Source: Protonemura montana
Lineage: Eukaryota; Arthropoda; Insecta; Plecoptera; Nemouridae
Assembly: GCA_947568835.1 (NCBI GenBank)
Contig: OX387609.1
Span: 7,889,660 to 7,953,659 of the forward strand
Reading direction: 5' to 3'
Length of the DNA stretch: 64,000 nt
The notes beneath the pieces were generated by a model. The model was given only the letters and a program-made list of their open reading frames with translations. It made no database searches and was not told where the DNA came from. The translations under genes and the position numbers were made by a program. Shown piece after piece: positions 23,670-34,060 of the stretch (positions are counted from its first letter, which is position 1; the number at the start of each line of letters is the position of its first letter).

Positions 23670-24161
23670 TTCGTGTTTTGACAACGGGCCCTGTGGCACT
23701 GGTCTAATGACGTCAGTGAATAAGTGGGTGATAATGAGTGTGAAGGACCTAGCGATTTAGAATAGATGAGGCGAAACCCGGTGCCGACAGGTAGCCTACT
23801 CCTGTAGAAGAGCATAAAGGAGAACACCGGTTTAACGTCCCTGCCGAAGGACGGTACAACGAGAAAAACAGGATTCCTCCACAAATCCATGCTGTCGAGA
23901 GGTTGATAAGCAAGGCGAGTGAAGTTGCTGTACTAACTTTCATTCCTTCTAACCTCTCTCCCGAACAGAACTGGTCATGTGTATGATAGTCACCCATCCA
24001 ATAACTGACTCAGCGCAGTGTCGCTTAACTTCGGTGATCTTAGGAGAACTGGTGTTTCCAACACGCCAAACCGTTCGGTGGTCACCAATTCAATACCCGA
24101 TCCAGCGCAATGTTGCTCAACTTCGGTGATCTCATGAGGACCAGAGATTTGAACACACCAA
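23670..24161 (-). mobile_element. 5S-derived SINE with two tandem 5S heads
   Basis: Body and 3' end lie at 23670-23980. Upstream on the minus strand, a first head (about 23985-24077) is preceded directly by a second one (24081-24161). The junction reads GGTGACC followed by ACCGAACGG: the C box of the outer head joined to the normal 5' start of the inner head. The outer head is more diverged (ACTTCGGTGATCTCATGAGG on the plus strand). Confidence 0.85.
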
Positions 24162-25389
24162 GCGTACGCAGAACGATTGCTAAACAAATCTAGCAAATCT
24201 AACTACTAAAATCGCACTAACAGAGTGTATTAATTACGAGCATATAATGAAAGACAAATATGAACGAATTGAAATTGATTGCTAAAATTGTAAACCATCC
24301 ATTCGGAACATTTCAGCTTCGATGCACGTTAAATATGCGAGTAGCTGTTAACTACTTTTACCACATTTTCCACCGCTTTTCATTTAGTTTTCCGCAACGA
24401 ACGCATGCGTAGCGGCGTGAACTATTCGCAGCGCTTCGGAGGTATTTCAAAGTTTTGACCACCGGTTAGTTCACGTCGGCGTTAATAAAAAAACACCACA
24501 ACACTTTCCGTTTCAGAGCGCGTTCGCGGCGGTTTGAAATTCACATCTACATTCCATTTCGGACAATTCCATTGCACGCATACACTTTATATTTATGTTG
24601 AACATTAAATCATCATTGCACAATAATATGACTCGGCTTTGATGGGTGAAGAGAGTCATGTACATTTAAACAATTTATTTGCAAATAATTTACGGCGATA
24701 AATTGGAATTATGCTAAATTACATCAATTTATGCATGATTTTAATTTTAAACTTAATTTTGATTAACATTTTAGTTAATTATCTCAGATATTGAAAGATT
24801 TTGCATGACATTGCGCTGCGATGCAGAATAATTTTAAATTTTAGCTGAACTTTAGGGGTTTAATTTTTTTTCCGTGAAGAATATCAACTTCTGGTCAGAC
24901 ATCTTGATTTCAAACATTGGTTAGCAGCGCTTTTTCTAGATAACTAAAAGCGTGAAATCCAACTGGGACAGCCTGACACAAATTTATGAACATCTCTCAT
25001 AGTCGGCTGTATCATACCTCCCAACTCTAACGATTTCTTACCATTTAATCCCAGCTACTCTGTCCTACATGCATTAGCATCAGTCCACCAATTCCCTTCA
25101 TAATTATTCATAACCTTCCTTTCTGGCCGCGCCAAATAAAGTCGGACACGTTTCTTCTCTCCCATGTGCCATGTGCTGTCATAATTACGCAATCTGCCAA
25201 ACAATCCGTCAGAGTAGCTCCCCTTCCTCCCCACTCTCCGAAAGTAATGCCGGTACAACACATGCCGACCCACTAGTATTCAATTTTATTAGCCCACTGA
25301 AAAGGAGCCTCGAACGACGCGACTTACCATCAGCACGAAAACAGCAGGGAATTTAAAGGTTTATTTAGAGTACCAGCGCTCGTCTTCGC
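24162..25389. other. Stretch without a recognised gene
   Basis: AT-rich, especially 24650-24870. No repeat family or coding signal was recognised. Confidence 0.4.
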
Positions 25390-26515
25390 GGAAAAAATAG
25401 ACCGATTAACTGATATACTAGCTACAAGGCGGAGCCACTGTCTTCACGAGTAAATGTAATTCTGCTATTTCTCGCATTTTAGACTTGGTGAATTTGAAAT
25501 AATCATTAATGATTTATCAACGATTGATATATGTATATAGATATTTGAGTTGTAATTATATAATTGTGGAGGGCTACTTATAAGAGTACGGCTGCAAGCG
25601 CCATCGGGTTGCACCTATAATTATCACGTGTTGCCGGCTTGTTTGGACATGCTGTAACATCAGCACTGTGACTCTGACTATAACAAACCCAATGGCAGGA
25701 CGTTCGATACTAGCGCTGTGACTCTGACTATACTAAACCCAATGGCAGGACGTTTGATTCTAGCGCTGTGACTCTGACTATACTAAACCCAATGACAGGA
25801 CGTTTGATACTAGCACTGTGACTCTGACTATACTAAACCCAATGACAGGACGTTTGATACTAGCACTGTGACTCTGACTATACTAAACCCAATGACAGGA
25901 CGTTTGATACTAGCACTGTGACTCTGACTATACTAAACCCAATGACAGGACGTTCGATACTAGCGCTGTGACTCTGACTATACTAAACCCAATGACAGGA
26001 CGTTCGATACTAGCACTGTGACTCTGACTATACTAAACCCAATGACAGGACCTTTGATACGAGCGCTGGGACTCTGACTATACTAAACCCAATGACAGGA
26101 CGTTTGATACTAGCACTGTGACTCTGACTATACTAAACCCAATGACAGGACGTTCGATACTAGCACTGTGACTCTGACTATACTAAACCCAATGACAGGA
26201 CGTTTGATACTAGCGCTGTGACTCTGACTATACTAAACCCCATGACAGGACATTTGATACTACCACTGTGACTCTGACTATACTAAACCCAATGGCAGGA
26301 CGTTCGATACTAGCACTGGGACTCTGACTATACTAAACCCAATGACAGGACGTTTGATACTAGCACTGTGACTCTGACTATACTAAACCCAATGTCAGGT
26401 CGTTTGATACTAGCACTGTGACCCTGACTAAGTCTAAATGCTCAATGGCAGGAGTAGGACGGTAAACGTTAGCACTGGGGCTCTGACTAGACCAAAAAAC
26501 TCTATGGTCCTACCG
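25390..26515 (+). repeat. R1 repeat copy carrying an expanded satellite
   Basis: The left part (25390-25660) matches R1: GGAGCCACTGTC, TTTCTCGCA, CTGCAAGCGCCATCGGGTTG, CACGTGTTGCCGGCTTGTTT. Where other copies have a single CTCTGACTA...AACCCAATGGCA segment, this one has the tandem array listed separately, and it closes with a degenerate unit at about 26469-26515. Confidence 0.7.
25661..26455 (+). repeat. 50-bp satellite array, about 16 units
   Basis: The units contain TAGCACTGTGACTCTGACTA, TACTAAACCCAATGACAGGA and CGTTTGATAC and repeat with a period of exactly 50 bp. Neighbouring units differ at only a few sites (GAC/GGC, TTTGATAC/TTCGATAC, GCAC/GCGC). First and last units are the most diverged, as expected for an array homogenised by unequal exchange. 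Confidence 0.93.
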
Positions 26516-26607
26516 ACTCGGGGAGCGAATTAACGTCGTTTATAGGCACCTTGTACAGCAACACGCAAAGACACGAGAGCAGGGACCATATCAGTCCACA
26601 CGGGACA

Positions 26608-26691
26608 GGGGGGGGGGGGGGCGTTTGAATTATTTAGATTTCTCTCCCTAGCAGAGTGACTAGCGTCGTCGTCGTCGTCCTCGTCGTCGTG
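26608..26691 (+). repeat. Poly(G) run and GTC triplet repeat
   Basis: Fourteen G at 26608-26621 and an interrupted (GTC)n at 26664-26691. Confidence 0.85.
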
Positions 26692-27656
26692 GACATTCAT
26701 GACCGCGGGAAATTCTAATTTCCCTCACGATTTAAAACGATTGCCGGCGCATTAATGGAGACTTTACATTCAAATGGGAACCGGATTAGCGCGGAAAAAT
26801 CTCCGTACGACTTTTCCGACAGCGGAAACTTCTAGCAGTTCGGATGCGCAAGCTACGAATTTTTATAATTTGTTGACATAGTTTTGTAAATGGTAAATGC
26901 GAGCAGCTGCGTTAAAAGCATTGCGTGTTTTTATATATACTACTTATACAAAGTCTAGAAAGTTTCAAGCCTTTAATGTGTATGGAGGATGAGACTAAAA
27001 CTCCAGTCGTTTGACTAAATATTAAGAATAAATTTATGTATTTATAAGCATAAAATATGCATCTATATTAAGTTTCAACTATTTCACGAAAAACATGACA
27101 AATTATTCTTCTACGAACTCGCTTAAAATCAATTCTTGCATTATATAGAAGTACACGTGATTCTAAATTGGCGCACCTGAAAACGGCGAGTGCACGGCAC
27201 TAATTAACACAATATTACATGTAATTAGTGGAGTGGGGAGGGAGGTTCATTTACCGCTATTGGCTGTTAATGAGTTTTTTTTTTTTTTTTTTGAAAGTAC
27301 ATACTGCTGTCCGACAGTTTTTAACCATAGCATCACTATTGGTTAAACATGTTGGTTAAACATTCTAGAGCATCTTTGTAAATATCTTCGGCATTTTTGT
27401 AGATTCTTAAATTTGTTATTTTTCGCGAGCAGCAATAGACGACAGCTGCTCAGAACGAAGCGTACCAACCTAGAAGGCAAAACAAGAAAAAAAATAGCCA
27501 CGTCTCCGAGAAAACAATGCAGAAACTTTATAACGCGCAGCAAAATTTGTAATATATTTGAAAAAAAAATTACAATTTTGTAAACTTTAATACAGTTTTT
27601 TGACAAAGTAAAACACTGGCAACTTATATTACCTTATGTGAGCATCAGTAGCACAC
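26692..27656. other. Stretch without a recognised gene
   Basis: AT-rich DNA with a T run at 27277-27292. Nothing else was recognised. Confidence 0.4.
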
Positions 27657-28037
27657 ATGGAAAACTTATCGGTAAAGTTCACTAAATCTTACAACCCAGT
27701 TTCGGTGCTAGCAAGCATTTTCCTAATGAAATTGCTCTCTTCAGACGTGAGCGCGAACAATATTTTATATTCTGGTAGCATCTTAGCGCAGATTTCTGCT
27801 GGCAAAGCGCTGCAGAAGGGACCGGTGCGTCGAAAATGCATCGGTAAAGAACTCGCATTGCGGCGCAGGGATGAATTATTAAGAAGTTGTTTTGAAATAG
27901 CAGGTCCGAAACGGATGCGACTTACAGAGAGGCAATCTACGTTACTTCAGTCAACATCCCCTTCATTTGAAAATGTTGGTAATATAGGAGAGACTAGCAG
28001 TGCACTCGCTGCGCTCGCAGCTGCCGTGAGTGAATAG
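27657..28037 (+). CDS. Hypothetical protein, 126 codons
   Basis: ATG at 27657 to a TAG at 28035. The product begins MENLSVKFTKSYNPVSVLAS, has a basic middle (GPVRRKCIGKELALRRRDEL, then PKRMRLTERQ) and ends in an Ala-rich helix-like tail (SSALAALAAAVSE). Composition is more protein-like than neighbouring frames, and codon use is less AT-biased than the flanks. I recognise no family. It could be a single-exon gene, the terminal exon of a gene, or a remnant of a transposon-encoded protein. Confidence 0.3.
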   Translation: MENLSVKFTKSYNPVSVLASIFLMKLLSSDVSANNILYSGSILAQISAGKALQKGPVRRKCIGKELALRRRDELLRSCFEIAGPKRMRLTERQSTLLQSTSPSFENVGNIGETSSALAALAAAVSE

Positions 28038-28900
28038 AGTGATCTGAGTGATACGAGATGATTGCAGGCATTTCGGTACCGGCAAAAAACTACCTAAAGG
28101 AGATCTATACAGTTAAATTGAGACCCCTTTTGCTTGTTTTCAGGTTAAAATTCTATGTCCAGGTTCAATCTGAAACAGGTTCAAGATGGGCACCCGCTGC
28201 ATTAGGATATATTCCACATTCTTACCGTACATGACGTGTTCAAATTCTAATCATTTTATTTCATACAAACAAGCGACATAAATGGGCAACAGGATTTCAT
28301 GTCTGGTCGACTTGCATGATGCATTAACGTAATTATACATTTAAAACTATTACCAGCACTATAGTCGCAAGTAGTTTGGAAATAAAATAAAATAAAATAA
28401 AGTGAGACTGTCGCCGCCAGTAAATTTAACCTGACTGGCATTGCTTTTTATTCTAAAAAGAAACAGCAGTACTTACAACATACCTGCATAACGAAATTAT
28501 GATCTTTTTGAAAAAAGCCATTAGCTTTTTAAAACAATTGAATAGGATAACTATGCAAACTCGGCAAAAATGAACGAAAGCAATCAATTTTAAGGCATTA
28601 TTTTATCGGCACAATTGATACTTGCTATTTGCAATACCAAATACCATTGCCAAATACCATTTTTTCAATACCGTTGACATTGCAGACGAAAATTGTGGCA
28701 GCGATTGAACATTTTCAAAAACAGTTAAAATAATAAAAATACAACAATTAATCTGGCATAAAAACTGTTAACACACCTACTAGGAATATTGACTAGCCCG
28801 GATAAGGACCAGGGCAATAATTTTCATAACGATACTCTTGTATCCCAAAAAAAAAAATCACTAAATATCCCCAAAGATCCGTCCCCTGCAAGCACCCCAT
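28038..28900. other. Stretch without a recognised gene
   Basis: AT-rich, with a (TAAAA)n run at about 28382-28401. No family was recognised. Confidence 0.4.
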
Positions 28901-28904
28901 AAGG

Positions 28905-28969
28905 CACACACACACACACACATTTTGGGCACATTTTCTAGCGAAAGCCACGGTCCCCCCCCCCCCCCC
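28905..28969 (+). repeat. CA microsatellite and poly(C) run
   Basis: (CA)n at about 28907-28922 and fifteen C at 28955-28969. Confidence 0.85.
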
Positions 28970-28984
28970 TTCCAGCCCCCCAAT

Positions 28985-29085
28985 GCGATGCCGCTGCCCC
29001 GCGCGGGTATCGATCGAACTCTTGGCCTCCCTATCTCGCCAGGAACCAGCATCAAGCCACGCACCGAGCCCCGTTCTCCGCAGCG
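28985..29085 (-). mobile_element. Possible tRNA-derived SINE head
   Basis: On the minus strand a GC-rich block contains an A-box-like TGGCTTGATGC and, about 30 bp on, AGTTCGATCGATACCC, which is close to a B box. Flanking composition and the lack of a full cloverleaf point to a degenerate tRNA-derived repeat, not a gene. Confidence 0.3.
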
Positions 29086-29124
29086 TCCGACAATGCGCGT
29101 GCGAACGTGCTGCGACCACTGGCA

Positions 29125-29685
29125 TAGAAGTTGAGCAACACTGCGCTGGGTGGGGTATTGCATGGGTGACCACCGAATGGTTTGGCCTGCTGGAAACACC
29201 GGTTCTCGTGAGATCGAAGTTAAGCAAAACTGGGTCAGATATTGGATGGGTGACCATCGAACGGTTTGGCGTGTTGTAAACATCGGTTCACGTGAGTTCG
29301 TCGAAGTTAAGCAACACTGCGCTGGGTCAGGTATTGGATGGGTTATCAGCATACACATGATTAGTTCTGTTCGGGAGAGAGGTTGGAGGGATGAAAATTG
29401 TCTTGCTTATTTACCTCTCATCATCATGGATTTGTAGAGGAATCCTGTTGTTCGCGTTGTAAAATTCGTCAGAAAGGACTTTCAGTCGGTGGTCCCCTTG
29501 ATGCTCTTCGATAGAATGTGAGCAGGCAAAGAGCTGACATCGGGGGACCAGCTTCCTTATAGGCTAGGTAAGGTTCTCTATCTTCTTCATTAATATGTTT
29601 TATTCCATATACACCACTAGATCAGTGCCTCTGGGCAGGTCGCCAGAAAGTGCTTCGTTCAACAACACAAATGTATCAATAATTT
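29125..29685 (+). mobile_element. 5S-derived SINE with three tandem 5S heads
   Basis: Heads: about 29128-29171 (5'-truncated), 29172-29255 and 29256-29345, each with an A-box word (GAAGTTAAGCAA or GAAGTTGAGCAA) and a C-box word (GGATGGGTGACC or variants). Both junctions join GGTGACC to an (A)CCGAA(T/C)GGTTTGG start. One normal linker, body and diverged 3' end follow (to about 29685). Confidence 0.87.
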
Positions 29686-29703
29686 TGAATTCGCACATGA
29701 AGT

Positions 29704-29769
29704 TGTGGGTGCTGAGAAGTTAAGCAACAATGCGCCGATTCAGACATTGGACGGGTCACCGCTAAGGAT
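29704..29769 (+). mobile_element. 5S-like head fragment
   Basis: GAAGTTAAGCAACAATGCGC and TTGGACGGGTCACC recall the SINE head. The fragment lies directly downstream of the three-head copy and has no body. Confidence 0.5.
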
Positions 29770-30425
29770 TAAAAAAAAAAAAAAATCTTCAAAGCTCGAA
29801 GAAAAAATTGATGCGGCTTATCACATTCAGTGTGCAGTGCCTTTTATTGACTGTAGCTTTGCTTTGTTAAAGATTTCGGACAGAAGAAAATCACGTCGCA
29901 GCATCGGGTTCACGCCAAATACCTTTCACGCTAGGCTAGGTTCGCTATCACATGCAAGCACGCCAATCTCGTCAAGTCTGAACTGCATTCGTCTGTAAAT
30001 GAAACTAATCTGACTGCAAGTTTACTTAGGAGTGTCGCAGCTTGTTGACTTGATCACGTGTCGTAGAACAAGTGCATGTGAGCACATGTCATTTACACGC
30101 TTGTTGGAAGCCCAAGGAAGTTATGCAATCTCGCGACTGCGTTTTACACTTCGTGCAAAACAAACAATTGAGTAAAAATTCAGCACCTCTAGAGCTTCGT
30201 ACACTCAGTGAGATGAGTTAAGCATAAATGCGAAGCTGTTTTTTTAATTTTCAAACAACCATTCACTGCCTTCTTGTAAATTCACGCATTAACACTGAGT
30301 TCAAAATAAGTCGAGATGTTTTCAATTGGTCTGCACCAATGGTCTGCAATTTTCCAATTGCACCGGAGAAATTCTCGGAGTATGAGAAGTGCACCGGGAG
30401 TGACCCGAGAGCGAGCAACTCTGCC

Positions 30426-30540
30426 AGTCGAACACGTGAAAGTTGCACTGGAGCAGAGTCACATGCCCAGTCGAACACGTGAAAGTTGCACTGGGGCAGA
30501 GTCACATGCCCAGTCGAACACGTGAAAGTTGCTCTTTATG
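30426..30540 (+). repeat. 43-bp tandem repeat, almost three units
   Basis: AGTCGAACACGTGAAAGTTG starts at 30426, 30469 and 30512. Units are nearly identical, so the duplication is young. Confidence 0.88.
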
Positions 30541-31080
30541 GGACAAATTGTTAGACCACTCTATGGTTTGGCTATTTTCATCGGTGGTTATTTTCCTGAA
30601 AATAGACCAAATTTGCGGCCCTGTCAAAAAAAAGATACGTCTGAGAAGCCAGTTTCTGACCACTGAGCTTACAAACAAAATACATTTAACTGCATTGTTT
30701 AGGTTCTTGTCAACACGGTGTTCGCTGGCTCAGAATTCACTCCAAATGTTTCGACACTCAACCTGAACATAAAGCGTTATAAAATGGCCGCTCCCCAAGG
30801 CGCCTTTCCACATGGCCATCTCACACGCTACGGTAATTCGAGTGTCGAGCGCGTTTCAAGTGCATTATTTATCCACTTCTCTTCGATTATCCATCGCGTC
30901 GCTGACGCTCATGTCCCACGCAGGAGTCGGCGATGCATCTTGAAAACTGCCTGAGCCTCTAACTTAAACATGAGAGCAAAACAAGGACATGCTTTGCGAT
31001 GAGAAACCGTATAGGAGAGAGTTTGGGGTGCAGAGAGTGGTCATCTGCAGACATGGATCTATTGTTTGGTACAATAACCT

Positions 31081-31474
31081 GATTGATTGATTTGTTGGAT
31101 TTAAAAGAGCACTTTTGTGGCACTAGTTTAATGGACTCGGCGAATGAGTGGGTAGTGATAAATGAGCCTGAATTAGCCTATATAATATAGAAAGGGAACC
31201 CGGCGTTGGCACGTAGCCTAGTCCTATCGAAGAGCGCCAACGGGACCACCGGCTGAACGTCCCTTCCGAAGGACGGTACAACGCGAACAACAGGGTTCCT
31301 CCACAAATCCGTGCTGCGGAGAGGTTGATAAGTAAAACGAGTTAAGTTGTACAAACTTTCATAACTGGTCACGTGTATGATGGTCACCCATCTAATACCG
31401 GACGCGGCGAAGTGTTGCTTTACTTCAGCGATCTCACTAGAACCGATGTTTCCAACACGTCTAACCAATCAGCG
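31081..31474 (-). mobile_element. 5S-derived SINE, near full length
   Basis: It begins with a GATTGATTGATTTG tail (ATC-rich tail on the minus strand) and has the body with CCGAAGGACGG. The linker is shortened. The head lies at 31370-31474. Confidence 0.85.
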
Positions 31475-32990
31475 TGTTCATGACAACGAAATACCAATTT
31501 TGGCTAATAAAATAATGTGTATCGAGCTTAAAATGGCGGCAACGTTGTTTATTCGAACATAGACTGTGACATGGCCACTCTTCGGTTACCAAGTCTCTCT
31601 AGTTTCTATACCGGAGTAGCCAGTTTACTGCAAGAAAACACATGTAAAATGGAAGTTGAGAGACAATGGAGCAACTTTGCTGGTATATAGGTGTGTCCAC
31701 GGTGTAACGTAGGAATGGAAGATATATGTTTGGTGTTTAACGACCTTCGCGCGGTAGTTTGTTTGCTGAGAAGTTGTGTGCGCCGTGGGGTGTGAGTTGG
31801 TACCAAGAGTCAGCAAAGGTAAGGTAAGGTTAGATTAGGAACTGGAGAGAACGACTTGGATGTTGCAAATTTACGGTGTGATAATTAATAGTGTTGGGCC
31901 AAAGGTCTGCATTTAATGAAATGGTTTTAGTAAGAAGTTTATTAGGAAACGGAAAATTGAAGATTTAGCCAATTGGGTCCAAAGAAAATTTATGTCAATG
32001 GTCATGAAAACGAAAAATGGCACGAAAATAGCTCCGATTGCATTAATTTTGTCAATTTGGTTGTATCAATTGCAGAAAATAGGTGAATTAAAAAAAATAT
32101 ATATTTGTAAGAAAATCCTCTTACTGTTGATTGCTTTGTATAAGACAAAAATAAGATCTCTGATGTATTAAGTGTGTAAAAAAACTGATTTCCAAGCAAA
32201 AACAAGGCTAGATAAAATAGAGGCAACAGATATTAAGAAATTTGTAAATAGTTTAGGAGGGAGTGCTTTCAAAACAAAGTGGATGGGTACACAGAAGATT
32301 GGCACGTGTAGCTGATAGCGTTACCAAAAAATTGAATTCCTTACAAAAACCAAGCAAGCATAGCTTAACAAACCAGAGCAAACCAGATTCAATTAAAAAA
32401 CAAAACAAAAAACACTCCCGCCTAGCTCACGGTCTCTTCGGACCGCGAAGACAATTCCGAAAGAACTCTGCAGTTATAAAACGTCTTCGGGAAAACACTT
32501 AAAGTTTAAGCGCGCGCCCTGACATTTTCCCCGGCACTTTCCCTGGCGTTTTCCGCACTTTCCCGCGCACGACCACACGCTTTTCCGACAGACGACGCAA
32601 AATTCGAGGGCAATGCGAGCACGTGGTCACGCCCACAGTTGCATAGTAACGGTACCGTAGAGTGAAGAGGATGGAGTAAGGGCCAGGGGGAATCCAAGCA
32701 GAAAATGCCGCATTAGTGAGGTTATGTGGAGCATGAAAGGGTGCAGTCACTTCATCTAAGATCACTTATATCTCAAGGTTGAGATAACGCCGGGGTAGTC
32801 AAGCAGAAAATGAATTCTTGTAGTAGGTAAGGATAACAATCGTTTAAAGGTACTTACTTCAATGTATGAGGGAAGTTCAGCCAGGAAAGTTAGAAATGAT
32901 AGGACTGGCCGCCGACCGCTGAGAGCGGTAAATAAATGCGTTTTAGGTCAATAGGGGTTTGAATAAAAATATGCTTTTAGGATATAAGAA
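31475..32990. other. Stretch without a recognised gene
   Basis: A donor-like CAAAG/GTAAGG at 31818 has no supporting frame. A CpG-richer part lies at 32500-32650. No family was recognised. Confidence 0.35.
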
Positions 32991-33120
32991 AAACTATTTA
33001 AGCTGGGTTTTGAATGCTAAGTAAAGGGCTGCTAAATTTCCCGACGTTTCGTAACATATACTAGTTACTTCTTCAGATCAAGTACTTAAATCAAGTAGAC
33101 ATGAGTCTAAAAACCATCAT
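32991..33120 (-). mobile_element. Half copy of palindromic element M2
   Basis: AACTATTTAAGCTGGGTTTT, GCTAAGTAAAGGGCTGCTAA and TTTCCCGACGTTTCGTAACA match one arm of the palindrome at 59141-59366. The following AAGTAGACATGAGTCTAAAA is the reverse complement of sequence just left of that palindrome (59092-59119). Confidence 0.75.
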
Positions 33121-33429
33121 GCTTTTAGGATAGACAATGAGGACATGGTGGAGATGGGCGACCTCAACGGGAGTTCAGGGATGTACACTTTTTTCAAGGT
33201 TACTGGTCGAGGTTACTTTTCAAGGTTACTTTTTAAAGTAACGTGTTTTAGACTGAATTTAGCTACCCAACCCAACCCAACCTACCAAACCTCCAGTTCC
33301 TGACCAAGTCGGTCAATTCGACAATGTAACACCAACGGCCAGCTAGAGTACATGATGCACGGTCACGAATCTGTTGCTAATGACGGGATGCGCGGAATGT
33401 AATTGCCATCGCGCAACGCGGGCTGCATA

Positions 33430-33475
33430 ACCATGCCGACACGCAGGGGAATCGAACCCGTGCCCTGTCGTGGCC
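33430..33475 (-). mobile_element. tRNA-like B-box remnant
   Basis: GGTTCGATTCC on the minus strand (33449-33459) is a perfect B box in a GGGCACGGG...CCCCTGCG setting. There is no A box at tRNA spacing and no acceptor stem, so a decayed tRNA-derived repeat is likelier than a gene. Confidence 0.3.
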
Positions 33476-33928
33476 AAGTCGTTTTGCAATTTCAGCAAGT
33501 AATTGGCTGGAGACAGAATTACGCGACTTTCGGCGGATTATCGAACGGCTTAGCTGGGATCTTCCTGGTTGGGACGAGTAATTGAATTCATCCAACTCTC
33601 TTCGGAAACTTTAATTATAACTTGTATCGGCTCAAATTTATGGGGGAAAACCTCGGTTTATGTTTGGGTTTTACCGCCCAGTTCTTCCAGTTTTATTATC
33701 TGTTCTATTAGTACGTTTTATCTTTTCTATTTAAGGTTAAAAATACTCGAAACTCGGAAGTTTCGAGAGGTGATGAAGAGAATATAAGAATATGTTCCAA
33801 AAACATTTCAGCGCCGGCAAGCAAATATCAGCTATTCCATCCTTACGGGGTAAAAGCTACCACAGATAATGCTCACCCATTTTTTTTTTTTATCACTATG
33901 GGGAAAAGAGTTCATAAAAAAACCGCTG

Positions 33929-34060
33929 CAAGATGTTTAGAAATCCGTCGACAGAGTGCGTTATCATCGCGAAGAGTAATTTCCGAATACAACAGAGATA
34001 ACCGTACACCAATGATCGGCAGCGCGAATGAGACAGATTTTATTGAAAATAACGCCATCC
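33929..34060 (-). repeat. Dispersed repeat F130, copy 2
   Basis: The reverse complement carries CGACAGAGTGCGTT-type, CAATGATCGGCAGCGCGAAT and GAGACAGATTT words (as seen on the plus strand), matching 62731-62860. Confidence 0.65.

Noticed and set aside
25661-26455. CRISPR array
   Set aside because: The 50-bp units are contiguous with no variable spacers and the DNA is eukaryotic.
28793-29358. Minus-strand frames of 154 and 165 codons
   Set aside because: They run through the three-headed SINE and adjacent simple repeats; no protein likeness.
31740-31823. Exon ending at the donor CAAAG/GTAAGG
   Set aside because: A good donor word but no supported frame or acceptor, and the donor runs into GTAAGGTAAGG simple sequence.
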